Part shown: piece after piece, positions 46,985 through 58,849 of the stretch
How positions within the stretch are numbered: the stretch's first letter is position 1
How the letters are laid out: every line of letters starts with the position of its first letter
Assembly: GCA_037043455.1 (NCBI GenBank)
Contig: JAWPHD010004367.1
Coordinates: 124,001-188,000 of the forward strand
DNA: 64,000 nucleotides
Origin: Cyrtodaria siliqua
Lineage: Eukaryota > Mollusca > Bivalvia > Adapedonta > Hiatellidae
Reading direction: 5' to 3'
Notes under the pieces: model-generated
What the model was told of the DNA's origin: nothing
What the model saw: the letters and a program-made list of their open reading frames with translations, nothing else
The model's database searches: none
Made by a program: the position numbers and the translations under genes

Positions 46985-47285
46985 CTATGGTGTCGTTATT
47001 TACAAACTTCGTAAGATACTTGGTCATGATCACTTTCATACTTTCTTTGTTAAACTTGTTAAAAGGTTTATCAAAAGAGGTTATGACTCTATCATTTTGC
47101 AACGCACTGCATGCTTGGTGGTGGATTTCTTTATTTACACTGTCCCGTTTTATTGGGTTGACAGTAGGGTAAGTGTGAGGTTTGGTGCACCCTAGAACCT
47201 GATTTAAACCCCCAGCGGCCTTTCTTGCCACTGACAGTTCCAAGGCGGTAGCCCTATTGTCAACCCTTTTGTGTTTGTGATGTCT
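46985..47285 (+). mobile_element. RepA retroelement: short RT C-terminus plus 3' tail
   Basis: FYGVVIYKLRKILGHDHFHT, then RGYDSIILQRTACLVV are the last coding blocks. They run directly into 'ttacactgtcccgttttat' and the inverse of 'accgccttggaactgtcag' near 47225-47250. The join confirms RepA is the 3' region of this retroelement family. Confidence 0.7.
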
Positions 47286-47289
47286 TACA

Positions 47290-48870
47290 ATTACATGTTG
47301 TTGATGAAATCAATTTAAAATCACTTTATTTTGAGCAAAAGATTGGAACGGTTGTCGAGATATGGCATTTTGAAGATTCTGGATTTACGCGTAAAAACCG
47401 AAGGAATTTTGCTTTAGCCAAAACTCTTTTAAGCCCTCATATCAGTTTGTCAAAAAGGATTTTTATCTAAAAAAGAATGACATCATTTTTCTCAGATTGA
47501 ATGTATCAAACAATTTAGCCAGAAAAAAACAACTTCAATCAGGTTTGAATGCCTCTTTAGACCAGACTATACCAATTACCAACCAATCAGCGGGCAGGAA
47601 AAAAGTTCCAAGGTTAATTCGGAGCTATTACACAGAATCTCTTAATTTTGATTGGTTGACAAGGTAAACAAACAAAAAGATCTTGCTAAAAAATTAAAAT
47701 TCAACTTTTGAAGAGTACTTATATAGGTTAAATCATACATTTGTGCAATGTATTCATAATGTGTTGCATAATCAAAAAAATAAGTATATTTTACATTTTC
47801 CTCATGTTGCAAGTAGGTGGGTCAGCACCATCCGACCCAAACAGCTTTTTCAAAACATACTCAACGTATGGCGTTTGTATGTTTTTTTGATAAAACTAAG
47901 ACAGGTCTTTGAAAACAAGTAATAAAAAATATAGCTACCTATATTAGGGAACTCAATACAGAGCTTAGAGCTATAAGGTAGGCCTATGTAAAATGAATTG
48001 GTGTAGTATGACCTAAAGAGAACTCACAACTGGCCAGATGTATTACGCAATATATATTATGGAAAACCTATTGAGCTAATGGTGTCACGTGATCAGCAGA
48101 AAATGTAAATACTGCGGTCCGGCAATGTTTACAAACAATAAATCAAACCTTTGTTTTTTCGAACTCATGAATGCATTACTCCAGACTTATCTCGGTCTAT
48201 GCTCATGTTTTCATGTATACATTGCAATGAATACATATCAGACAGTTATGTTCTAAGTTCAATATCCCTTTAGGTTTACGGACAGTGTCCCTTTAAGTTT
48301 ACGGATAGTGTCCCTTTAAGCGGCAACATGAACAACTGTTAATTGTTTTTTCAATATTCGACCTCGACTACTAGAGCAAGTTTAACAGTTATATCAATAA
48401 TATGTAGAGCACATTGTGAAAACAAACATGCACGCAATTACGCAATATCACTTAACTGTGGAATTCCCGATTACGTGTCGGATGAAAGACGACAATAAAA
48501 AGGGGATATCTCACAATAGGTATTCACTGATGTACGCATATTATTTAATTACTACACAACCTATATCATAGCTATAACTGAATGATGGTATCTTCCTTGA
48601 ATCCATAATTTTAAAACAATATATAAACTGTATATGTAGGAGAATATTGATAACATATGTGTATATCAAAATAATGTTAAGATACTCCCTATACTAGTAT
48701 ATGAGAAAGCCAGTTAATGTAACCAACAGTTAGGCATGTAACAAGCAGTTAAGCATGTCCATAAATATTGTTTATATTGCGCAATTACAGAAAAAAAAAG
48801 AAACAATAAGGTCAATGATAACCTTAAGCGAAAATATATGTCTAAGTATTATTGCGTATTTCAGGACACT
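47290..48870. other. No gene seen; one short tandem
   Basis: At 48267-48322 a ~27-bp unit with 'tttacggacagtgtcccttt' is repeated. The rest is AT-rich with no exon recognised. Confidence 0.4.
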
Positions 48871-48871
48871 A

Positions 48872-49078
48872 CTTGAGAAAATAGAATACTAACTACCATT
48901 TATTATGAGGCAAAATAACTTAACATATTTGAACTCAACTCAAGATGGATCAATAAATATGTAGTCCATATTGTCGCACGTGTAAATTAACATTGCCTGG
49001 TGTAATACTGTATGTTATCAATATGAAACTAATACTTCGCCTCAAAACAACCATATCTCGACTTGTTACTTAGCGCAT
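48872..49078 (+). repeat. RepF dispersed repeat, copy 1
   Basis: 'ctacttgagaaaatagaata', 'ctaccatttattatgaggca' and 'acttcgcctcaaaacaacca' recur in the same order at 61739-61925. It is followed about 80 bp later by a tRNA-like sequence. Confidence 0.8.
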
Positions 49079-49155
49079 GATGACTTTGTTTGCGCGCGCT
49101 TGTTATTACATAATGCCTATTTAGTTTTAAAAATGCTACAACATACCATAAATAG

Positions 49156-49232
49156 CCGTGGTCTAGTGGTTCAGCGTACATCTTTCAAAACTTACAAGTG
49201 CAAGGCGGTGGTTCAAATCCCGTTCCGGGCAA
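49156..49232 (+). other. tRNA-like sequence, probably a pseudogene or SINE head
   Basis: An A-box-like 'tggtctagtggttcagcg' and a B-box 'ggttcaaatcc' are correctly spaced, and 'ccgttccgggca' resembles an acceptor end. The T stem has at least two mismatches and the anticodon arm does not pair well. I do not call a working tRNA. Confidence 0.45.
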
Positions 49233-49239
49233 CTATTTT

Positions 49240-49830
49240 TTTATCACATATATTCTGGAGCCGTATATTTATCGATGTTACCGGTACAGAGGCTAAATAA
49301 AAATGTGAAATTTTACGCATCGATTTCTGCTTATATACCGACTTTTGGGGTGTTCGTCGATTTGAAACTACTTCACACGTGACTCATTCATATTCATGAT
49401 TTTTTACCAGTTAAAATAGGGACTGTACAGCTTTATCAATGAAACACGTCCACTTAAAAATGCCATCAACTTGAAAAGTAAGCACTTTTATTGCTGAAGG
49501 CCTGCCAACTATTAGAAGCCAAAGTTTTTCCATAAACAGTAAAGTATTCAGATATTTGTGTATTGCGAGGGGTTTAGAAAGTTAAAGTAAACGAGATCAA
49601 ACGTTTTGTTTGCGTAAATCACAATCATAATGGCCATCTTTGTTGACATATATTTATTTATACAGGCGACTACACTGAAAGTGATGGTCCTATTTCCATA
49701 AAACGTCACAGGATCCCTTTGCTGATCTGAATATAGAGCGTCAAGGTCATTGACGTCTTGTTGAATTATTGTGCGATACAGCGATAATTAAACAATACGA
49801 ATTATCAATCTCGTAACTATGGTTATCGGA
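49240..49830. other. No gene seen; fragment of the RepB 3' flank
   Basis: 'gactcattcatattcatga' at 49381-49399 is shared with 22379 and 23698. No exon is supported. Confidence 0.4.
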
Positions 49831-49831
49831 T

Positions 49832-50160
49832 TTGATAATAATATTTCCGGTAGATTATCATAGATACCAAACGCAAAACCGGTTTTACGATTGGAAAAGC
49901 ATAGACGCGGATTTGATACTAATAGTTCCGGTAGATTATCATAGATACCAAACGCAAAACCGGTTTTACGATTGGAAAAGCATAGACACGGATTTGATAC
50001 TAATAGTTCGGGTAGATTATCATAGATACCAAACGCAAAACCGGTTTTACGATTGGAAAAGCATAAACACGGATTTGATAATAATAGTTACTTTCGATAA
50101 GCATTGTTACCAAATAGAAAATGACAGTTACCACCTTAAAATCCGTATTATCGAGAGATA
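49832..50160 (+). repeat. 81-bp tandem repeat, about 3.7 units
   Basis: Units contain 'agattatcatagataccaaa', 'cgcaaaaccggttttacgat' and 'tggaaaagcata'. Three units are nearly the same and the fourth is diverged. The period is a multiple of three, so a 109-residue frame stays open with a 27-residue repeat (DYHRYQTQNRFYDWKSI core). There is no sign that it is translated. Confidence 0.85.
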
Positions 50161-50339
50161 ATGCACGTTTATCGAGCAAAAAAAGGTTCCGAGAGCAAAT
50201 TTCGATTTTCAGATTCTTAAAACGCTTTTAGTACATAAATATGCATTATAGAACGATAATCTAGGTTGCGGTATGAAAACCGTTTTTTCAGATTCCCCTA
50301 GCTGATTTTTAGAGGAAAACCCATTATTTGGTCTGAATA

Positions 50340-51455
50340 CAAATAAGTATAAAAGTCGAACAGGAAATGCAGCTTTCACAGAACATAGTAAACCGGAAAA
50401 CACGCAAAAGACAAACATGAATGGCAATGTTAATAAAGAATAAATGCATATGACGTCGCAAACACAATAAAAGAATTGACAATAAGGCTACCGCCTTGGA
50501 ACGGTCAGTGGCAAAAAAGGGCGCTGGTGGGTTTAAACCAGGTTCTAGGGTGTATCATTCCTCACACTTATCCTACTGTCATCCCAATAAAGCGGGACAG
50601 TGTAAATAAACCAGCCATGAACTATTCTCCAACCAACAAGGCAGCATTAAGAGGCAATATAAGTAAAACACAAAGATGCTCGTGTATATATAAATACAAA
50701 AAAGACAGTAGTATAGAATGCTACAAAGAAAGTACTCAATGACTTGGCAGAAGCCAGAGCAACAAGAGAATAAACCATTGAGGGCACGACAAGACAAGAT
50801 TGCAGACAAACATCAAACGTCACCGTCCTTTTGGGCTTTAGGTAGATGTAAATGTGTCCACCACCAAGCATGCAGTGCGTTGCAAAATGATAGGGTCATA
50901 ACCTCTTTTGATATACCTTTTAAAAAGTTTAACAAAGATAGTATGAAAATGATCATGACCAAGGATCTTACGAAGCTTGTAAATCACATCACCATGGAAG
51001 TCAGGTTGTGATAGTCCTTGTCAGAAAAGTTCTAGAATTACTTTTATATTTGGAAAGAAGATCAAGGTTTTGATATTAAAATGTTGCAAAGGTTTTACGA
51101 AGTTTATGGTACCGGTAGTCCTGATAGAGTAGCTTTTTGGTTATATAAAGATTACGAATATTAAATTCCTCAACGCAAGTACAAGCTCTAGAAAAACGAA
51201 TAAGTTGAGACACATAGACCCCATAAGAGATTGCTCGGGGAACATCCCCATCTAAATGGGGATAATTAACAATATCAAAATTAAAATAATCTCTCTTGTC
51301 ATAGATTTTGCTAATTATGTCACCACTTTCAATAGACAGATGTAAATCGAGAATAGAAGCGTTAATATCAGAAATATTAGATTTGTTAAGTTGAATTTCT
51401 TTAGGATAAATATTATTAACCATAGTAGAAAAGAAAGGGTTGTCAATGTTCAATA
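50340..51455 (-). mobile_element. RepA retroelement, longest 3' copy
   Basis: From high to low coordinates the minus strand reads NPFFSTMVNNIYPKEIQLNK, then DLHLSIESGDIISKIYDKRD, HLDGDVPRAISYGVYVSQLI and YRYHKLRKTF (51453-51078). After stops and frameshifts come the RepA tail blocks: 'ggcagaagccagagcaac' (50744-50761), 'accgccttggaacggtcagt' (50491-50510), and the end 'aaaagtcgaacaggaaatgc' (50351-50370), each given as on the plus strand. No RT catalytic motif is present because the copy is 5'-truncated. Confidence 0.75.
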
Positions 51456-51806
51456 TGTAACCCTTTTATGGTCTTCATCACAGCACTGGAAGTGAGGGGC
51501 TAAAGTTCGAATTCACCAATACATGGAGATTTCCAGAAACACAACGTTAATGATTTTTAAGTGTCATGTGTATACGCTGTAACATTTCGCGTAGTACGAG
51601 CTCGTTTCCAAAGAAGGTTTAGTGGCGTGAATTCAAACACGACGTTATTTTACCTACTCTGTTTTATATCTGCAAGATAATTTCTATATAAATGGTAATT
51701 TCCTTGAAAGTTTTATAAATTAATATACAGAGTTAACGAGTGCAGATTTTGTAAAAAAACATGCAATACAGTATGTTTAAACCATCGAGTGTACTCTTTT
51801 TATAGC

Positions 51807-51995
51807 GTCTCCGTGGTCGAGTGGCTAACGACGTGGCATTTTAAACCTTCGCCTCTAACCGCTGCGGGTTCGAATCCCACTGGGAGCTCGACTTGTAAGT
51901 GAAGAAGTGTCGATTCTTACGAATGGCGGGAGGTGTACTGTACTGGTTCTACCCAGGAAAATAAGTGGGTGGTATGCCTCCACCACAAAAAAAAA
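51807..51995 (+). mobile_element. tRNA-derived SINE with conserved core
   Basis: The head 'tctccgtggtcgagtggcta' (A box) and 'gggttcgaatccc' (B box) give a tRNA-like 5' part with a long variable region, like a class II tRNA. The core 'gaatggcgggaggtgtactg' with 'tactggttctacccagg' follows, then an A-rich end near 51988. Animal SINE superfamilies with such shared cores are known; the exact family is not assigned. Confidence 0.7.
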
Positions 51996-51999
51996 CGAC

Positions 52000-52515
52000 C
52001 ATCATATATAACCTTACATGTAATAAAAATGACGTCAAACACCATACAAACAAACAAATGTACTCCTTTTTATTTATATGTATCAGTTCTATAAACTTTA
52101 CCATCTTAGGTCATCTAAAAGACATACATATTAAAGTTCATATCCCGCCATCAACAAGCAAATTTCCACCAGAACGTTAGACTTGTTTGAATATTCTAAT
52201 TACATGTAATAACGTATCATTTACGGTAACCAAACAAATTGGAAACCTAGAGATGCAAGTTAATCTTTGGTGAGTTTTATTCAAAACTGTTAACATCAAA
52301 CTAGTTTAATAGATGTTTGTTCCCTGTGATTGACAATTAATGATTAAAACAAAAAGACACTAGCCGACACATTATGATATTTTATTCGTATTTTATTGAC
52401 ATACATCTGTTAGCAAATTCATTAAACGAACACTAATTGATCAATTCAAACAAAACTGGAATAACCAACTGGCACTTTCAAATAAAGGATTAATTCATAG
52501 CACATTTAAACAATC
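52000..52515. other. No gene seen; AT-rich
   Basis: No exon or clear repeat is supported between the SINE and the following duplication. Confidence 0.4.
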
Positions 52516-52520
52516 TCAAG

Positions 52521-54318
52521 AAGTAAATCACTGTGATATTCATGCCTGGTGGTTCCCAAATATATAATCCCTAACTTTTTTTGTGATAAAAGGCATTTTT
52601 GAGTATTTAAGGCCTGTTTTTCTGGCTGAAATGAATTTATTGACTTGTTTGTGATAGCTAAAAACCATTTGCATGGTTGTATGATGATTTTATTTATCAA
52701 CTTGAAAGTTTTGAAAGTGAAAGTAGAACACATTTAAGAGGTGCCGAATGAATGCAGTTTGTTAACGGTGTCAACAAAGATCAGAATTTTATTTTCTTAT
52801 ATGCCACATGACCTCTACTTTTCTCAGCAGTTTTCTAGAGAAGCAGGACTCATGATAAAGAACATGTAAGTGAATCTTAGTTTGAATTTCATTTTGTAAA
52901 AATGGCTAACTAGAAAGCTTGGACAATATTGGATTGGACTCAATGGGATTTGATTTACTTCCGGTACACCTATAAGGCGGCGTAATGTGAATATTCATTT
53001 TCTCTCGGATTCTTACCTAAACAGTATTTTACCCTTCGCAATGACTATAGCTCCGACAAAAAATACTTCACGGTTTTTTAAAACCCGTTTGATTTTTTGC
53101 GCCTGTTTTTTGCTTCGGAAAGCTGTAATTTGGAGTTTCAGATTTTTGAAGTCTTTAAATGATGACCTGGAGAGACATTTTTCAACAAAACTAGGCTTGT
53201 TTGTTGCTAAAATGGAAATATTTGTATTTGCAATGATAATTCAGCATTATAATTTGCAAAAGTATAGTTATATAGGTGTGACATCACCAAATCTTTCCCC
53301 TTACCCCCTAAAATTGAACTTTCTGAGAAAATGTCAGAGAGTACTGTAGGCAAAGTATGCTGTCCAGTCATATAAACTTAACTTTTAATCATAAAGCTAG
53401 TACCAGGATTGCATTTATGAGTAATTGGGTGTGTTTATATATGCATGTAGTGCCACCAAATTAAGGTATGATGCCATAAATACACCAAATTGCCTTGTAA
53501 ATCTGAATTTGGCATGAAAATCAGCATATTTTGCACTTAAATAGCACTTTTGGGAACTAAACATCTTGATTTCTTCAGGTTTACTGACTTTTTTAAGCAT
53601 TTTATCCATTAGACAAAGTACAGATATGCCCAGTGTCATTTTATGTAACAGTTAAGAAAGGTAAAACTGTGAACATTTTTACAGATTTTTCATCGCTGTC
53701 GATTGCACTGTACATTTTTGAAACGCCCATATCTTGATCAATACTCAACCGATTCGCCAAAATGTATGATTTTTGTATGCGATATTTTCTAGGCTTTGTC
53801 AGAATAGAGGCTTTAACAATTCACTCACAATTAGGGGTTCTTATAGGTAGACAGGAAGTAAATCACTGTGGTATTCATGCCTGGTGTAATCGAAAGGAGT
53901 TCCCAAATATATAATCCCTATCTTTGTATGTGATAAAAGGCATTTCTGAGTATTGAAGGCCTGTTTTTCTGGCTGAAATGACTTTATTGACTTGTTTGTG
54001 ATATCTAAAAACCATTTGCATGGTTGTATGATGATTTTATTTATCAACTTGAAAGTTTTGAAAGTGAAAGTAGAACACATTTAAGAGGTGCCGAATCAAT
54101 GCAGTTTGTTCATGGTGTCAACAAAGATCAGAATTTTATTTTCTTATATGCCACATGACCCCTACAAATTCTCAGCAGTTTTCTAGAGAGGCAGGTCTCA
54201 TGACTAAGAACATGTAAGTGAATCTTAGTTTGAATTTCATTTTGAAAAATGGCTAACTAGACAGCTTGGACAACATTGCATTGGACTCAATGGGATTTGA
54301 TTTACTTCCGGTACACCT
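52521..54318. repeat. ~455-bp direct repeats 1.34 kb apart, each with inverted ends
   Basis: Copy 1 is 52521-52971 and copy 2 is 53856-54318. Each starts 'aagtaaatcactgtg' and ends 'gatttacttccggtacacct', and the end is an imperfect inverse of the sequence preceding copy 2 ('taggtagacaggaagtaaat'). So each copy looks like a short TIR element, and the whole may be a tandem of element plus spacer. The spacer (52972-53855) contains an ORF with no recognised domain. Confidence 0.7.
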
Positions 54319-54539
54319 AAAACAAAGAAAAAGCAATAAGAAGACTCCCCCGCCCCACCCCTCTACCTAATTAAACTGCATCAAATATAGAATACTGTAA
54401 TGCGTTTGGATGTTGTTAACGTTGTCGTAAGGAGTAGGTAACAACGCTATTATATGACTGTGAATCACATTTTGAACGAGCACTGCCCTTTATCAGACTA
54501 TAATTTGTTTTGAATTGTATCTCGTATATATACACATAT

Positions 54540-54665
54540 ATGTACGTATTCGCTAACGTTGGCCATTGTCACAATTTATAATATTGATTAAATATTGTTT
54601 GATTCCTCATGTTTGCATTACTGTTATGCCTGAGAGAAATAAAGCTCTGTTCTGTTCTGTTCTGA
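54540..54665 (+). mobile_element. LINE 3' end with (CTGTT)n tail
   Basis: 'ttactgttatgcctgagaga' is followed by AATAAA and 'gctctgttctgttctgttct'. A short pentamer tail after AATAAA is typical of some non-LTR retrotransposons. A related stretch, 'atattgtttgattcatcatg', is at 56632. Confidence 0.6.
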
Positions 54666-54702
54666 CACCTATTTCATCCTAGATCCCATTCAGTTCCTTT
54701 TG

Positions 54703-55790
54703 AAAAGGAACACACGGCAATCTCGAAGTAGAAATTAACTTGAGCATTAAAATTAGCACCTCAATGTATTGTTCTTCAGTTTCATTTTGATTTTAAATCT
54801 GTTTGCGTTGATTTAATTAAAGTAATACAATTGAAAGTTTTGCACTTTGTCTTCGTTATTCTTCCTTTGCTTTAAACATATTATTGATGCAGCTTTAAAC
54901 ATATTATTGATGCAATACAGCTTTACACATATAATTGATGCAATACAACTTTAAACATATTATTGATGCAATACAACTTTAAACATATTATTGATGCAAT
55001 ACAACTTTAAACATAGTATTGATGCAATACAGCTTTAAACATATTATTGATGCAATACAGCTTTAAACATATTATTGATGCAATACAACAAACAATCAGC
55101 AGTATGCAAAAACAACTTGCTTTAAACTATTCAAACAATTATAAAATTGATATGACAATAGTTAAGTTATTAGGAGAAATTGATGGAACAACGCGACTTA
55201 AAAAAAACAGCAAGATTTGCTGTGTTTACCTTTATAATTGTAATAAGTGTACATATATATGCATAATATCATTTTTAACATAGTCAAATCAAGTTTGGAT
55301 TCAAATACCATATTCTTCATCGCATCATCAATGCCTTCACTGAAAGGGAAGCACGACAATCTGGAAGTGTGTATCAAGCATTAAAATGAGCCTTTTGACT
55401 TAAAAATCCAGTATTATTTTGACTTTGGTTAAAACATATTTAATTTCAATTTTTTTACAACATATATATATTGGTACAGTACATAATTAATAGGATTGGA
55501 ACGAAAGAATCTTATAGAGTTCCTCTCCTTATACTATATTTTGACTTTGAACCTGCTTGCATGTATAGAAATACAATTTTAATTTTAAGTTTTGTCTTCG
55601 TTATTCTATTATAGGTTTGAATAGATTATTGGTTAACTATAATCAATAATTAGCAATAAGCAAAAACAATTTACTTTATACTATTCTTATAATTAATATT
55701 AATGGTTAAACAAATACTAATTATGTAGAAAAACTAACGGGACGCTGCGAGTTTAAAAAAACACATTCAAGATTGCCGTGTGTCCCTTTA
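54703..55790. mobile_element. RepJ TIR element, long copy 1
   Basis: The left end 'aaaaggaacacacggcaatc' is inverted at the right end, 'caagattgccgtgtgtccct' (55768-55787). The interior, about 1.1 kb, matches 59955-60840 throughout. It encodes no transposase. A 28-bp tandem array has expanded inside at 54879-55085. Confidence 0.8.
54879..55085 (+). repeat. 28-bp tandem array, 8 units
   Basis: 'acatattattgatgcaatac' plus 'a(g/a)cttta' is repeated eight times. The matching place in the other RepJ copy (about 60105) has a single unit. Confidence 0.9.
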
Positions 55791-55875
55791 ATAACAATTG
55801 TGTACTAATATCCGACGACGATATGCTATCAATCGATTGGATCGGATCGTTAAAGTGACACACGGCAATCTTGAC
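55767..55875. repeat. RepJ head-to-head TIR junction, copy 1
   Basis: 'tcaagattgccgtgtgtccc' and its inverse at 55850-55875 form a 24-bp stem around about 60 bp. The right TIR of the long element here faces the left TIR of a second element, which is later disrupted by the 48-bp array. Confidence 0.8.
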
Positions 55876-55914
55876 TTTTTTTTATCAAGCAATACAATTA
55901 GCGTCTCGATTTAT

Positions 55915-56388
55915 TAATCCAGTATCTCAGTCCAGACTCTATTGTGACCATTACACACACATTAATCCAGTATCTCAGTCCAGACTCTATTGTGACCATT
56001 ACACACACACATTAATCCAGTATCTCAGTCCAGACTCTATTGTGACCATTACACACACATTAATCCAGTATCTCAGTCCAGACTCTATTGTGACCATTAC
56101 ACACACATTAATCCAGTATCTCAGTCCAGACTCTATTGTGACCATTACACACACATTAATCCAGTATCTCAGTCCAGACTCTATTGTGACCATTACACAC
56201 ACATTAATCCAGTATCTCAGTCCAGACTCTATTGTGACCATTACACACACATTAATCCAGTATCTCAGTCCAGACTCTATTGTGACCATTACACACACAT
56301 TAATCCAGTATCTCAGTCCAGACTCTATTGTGACCATTACACACACATTAATCCAGTATCTCAGTCCAGACTCTATTGTGACCATTAC
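55915..56388 (+). repeat. 48-bp minisatellite, 10 units
   Basis: Units are nearly the same: 'attaatccagtatctcagtc' plus 'cagactctattgtgaccatt' and 'acacacac'. One unit has two extra bases (one more ac). Because 48 is a multiple of three, both strands show long repetitive frames; these are not accepted as genes. Confidence 0.95.
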
Positions 56389-56457
56389 TTCAAGATACGT
56401 GTCTCCGGATTGTGCTTGTCTGTATTTGATGTCGGAGGGACTTTAAACCTTAGAACG

Positions 56458-56476
56458 ACACACACACACACACACA

Positions 56477-56508
<32 letters not shown>

Positions 56509-56520
56509 CACACACACACA
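56458..56520. repeat. (CA)n and (CGCA)n microsatellite
   Basis: The tract starts and ends with CA repeats and has five 'cgca' units in the middle. It lies right after the 48-bp array. Confidence 0.9.
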
Positions 56521-56529
56521 TTTATCCAG

Positions 56530-57470
56530 TATCGCTTTGACTTTAACCTGCATGCATATAATCAAATACAGTTTTGAATTTTCTGCATTTTCTTCTTATT
56601 CTGCCATGGTCACAACTTATAAGATTTATTGAATATTGTTTGATTCATCATGTTTGCATTACTAGATAGATTCGTTATTTTCCTCCAAGATGTAAGAGAG
56701 CATATACATATAATTATAGCATACAATACAAATTCAAAAGTTAACATAGACGAAAGTCAACATATATGTACATATATAGAAAAAAAATATATACATCATG
56801 CAATACATGTAATGTTACTGAATAGTTTTCTATCAGGCTCAATTAGTTATGAGTACAGAGTTTTAATAATACTATTTAAACAAACGATATTTATTGATAT
56901 GTATTACCATATGCATGACTCTTGTCGAAACGAAACACAAGATGACAAACTGGTACAATATACTCAGTTTAAAGCAGTATAACATAGTATTACATAACTG
57001 ATTATGCATCAATCATACAAACAATAATACTGAGATTTAAAACAAAGTGTGGAGCACTATTGAAAGTTGTAAACATTACATTTTCTATTGTTTAGTATTT
57101 AAAATCTCAATTATTTATATGTCTATATTTATCTATAGAAAAAACATAAATAACAGTCACAACATGCAACACGATATCCTAACAACGTCAGCTGCCTGTT
57201 GGCTTTAACAAAAAGCTTAACCATAACTGCATGACCCTTGTCGAAACGAAACACAAGGTAACAACAATCATACAGTAAAACAGGTACCAGTATACCTTGT
57301 AAAGACGATATTAAAAGAGGTTTAAAACATTTTGTAAATTAGATGAACAATTTTTATGAGTAACTGTTCATTGTTTTCAGTAGAGTAGTTTCTGAAGCCA
57401 GCAAGTAAGTCACAAATTTGATCATAGCTGCCTTTAGAAATAAATGTAGAAAATACACCAATTTCTGCAT
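56530..57470. other. No gene seen; AT-rich, possible LINE 3' UTR
   Basis: 'cttgtcgaaacgaaacacaa' occurs at 56922 and 57238, giving a ~316-bp spaced direct repeat. The stretch lies downstream of the minus-strand LINE coding end. ORF 56650-56982 has no recognised domain. Confidence 0.4.
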
Positions 57471-58849
57471 TTTCTAAAATAGCTGACCATGACTTATTTC
57501 TGTAATCGTTATTTTAAGACAGAAATTTATAATGTGTGCTACTTTATTGTCTACCAAGGAATTGCATTTGGGACATTGCTCAGATCGACTGAAAGAAAAA
57601 AGTTTACACAACACAGATATCATTGTATGACACTGTTGCCTTATTTCAGGCCTTTTTCTACATAATTGCCATAGTCGACAAGGCTCATTTTTATTAAAGA
57701 TATTAACAACGTGTTCTTCTTTCATAAGTAAACACAGTCTTACAGACATCTGCATTGACTGGTATTCATATATTTTAGCTTTCAAAATTGTTTTCCACAC
57801 GAACTTTGATGGAAAGCTTGAGCTGCTAACAAATATATGCAATTAATTAGATAACTCATATTTGACCAATAACCTGTATATATCAGGAATAAAACCATGC
57901 GTTTGCTTGTCATTATTCAAAAAGTTCAATAATCTGTTTACAAAAAATTGTTTCGCTATATGCTTACAAGGTAATCTCCATAACTGAGCGAAGAATTATA
58001 GTTTTTTATAATCAATTTCAGATTCAATTGACGTAAGACCAACTGCGCTTAACGCCATGTCTGTCCGAGTATACGGGGTAACTTTTGTATAAATTTAATG
58101 CAAAACCGATGTCCACGTTCCAACAGATTTAAGTCAGAAATTGATAAAGTGTTCCACAGCTCACACCCGAACAGTGATTTTGGCAGAACAACAGACTTAT
58201 AAATTGTTAGTGACGTTGAAGGGTTAAGGCCATTTGGATGGAGCCCACTATTAATCAGGCTTAATAAAGTACCTCTTAATTTCGTATTCGAATCCTTTAC
58301 ATTTTGTTGGATGCTCAACTACTTGTCACAAATAATACCTAGATCAGTATACTGTTCTACTTCATCAATGGTTTGATCACCAAGCAGCCAGCGTCTATCA
58401 GCTCTTTTAAAATCAAAATTTAATTCATTGAAGACTATAACGGCGCATTTTGTTGAATTATATTCAAATCGCCATTTCATGGCATATCTGTTACATATAC
58501 TAAACATGTTATCAAGACCGTATTTAGAAAATGAAATTAACACCATGTCGTCAGCTACTGTGGGTGAACCAGGGTTTAGGTTAAAAATAACCACCCTGTT
58601 GACAGCTTTATTTTTGACAAGATTTTCGACTTAACGACTTAGTAAAATCACTTCGTATATTTTTAATATGGTTGGGGATAAGGTTATTGCCTTATAATTA
58701 TTCATTCGGATCATTTTTACGCTTTCTCCCACCTTTATGAAGTGTTATTATGAAGCCATTGTTCATGGATAATGGTGTATATGACAATTTTAGCATGGCT
58801 GTATAAAGGTTTGCCAGTACTTCGACTATAATGTCACCTCCATATATAA

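Noticed and set aside
49156..49232. A functional tRNA gene.
   Set aside because: A and B boxes are present but T and anticodon stems do not pair well.
51807..51895. A functional class II tRNA.
   Set aside because: The acceptor stem has mismatches and the sequence continues into a SINE core.
52987..53349. 120-codon plus-strand ORF between the 455-bp repeats.
   Set aside because: It opens with a non-ATG codon (GTG) and shows no recognised domain; it lies in the spacer of a repeat structure.
55915..56388. Possible CRISPR-like array.
   Set aside because: Units are contiguous and the same, with no unique spacers, and the setting is a eukaryotic genome.
55871..56446. A 191-residue ORF and a 128-residue opposite-strand ORF with a 16-residue repeat.
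   Set aside because: The 48-bp period is a multiple of three, so open frames arise on both strands. The duplicate RepJ copy lacks the array, so this is a recent expansion and not a gene.
56650..56982. 110-codon ORF beginning with ATG.
   Set aside because: The start overlaps a LINE-like 3' phrase and the translation has no domain.
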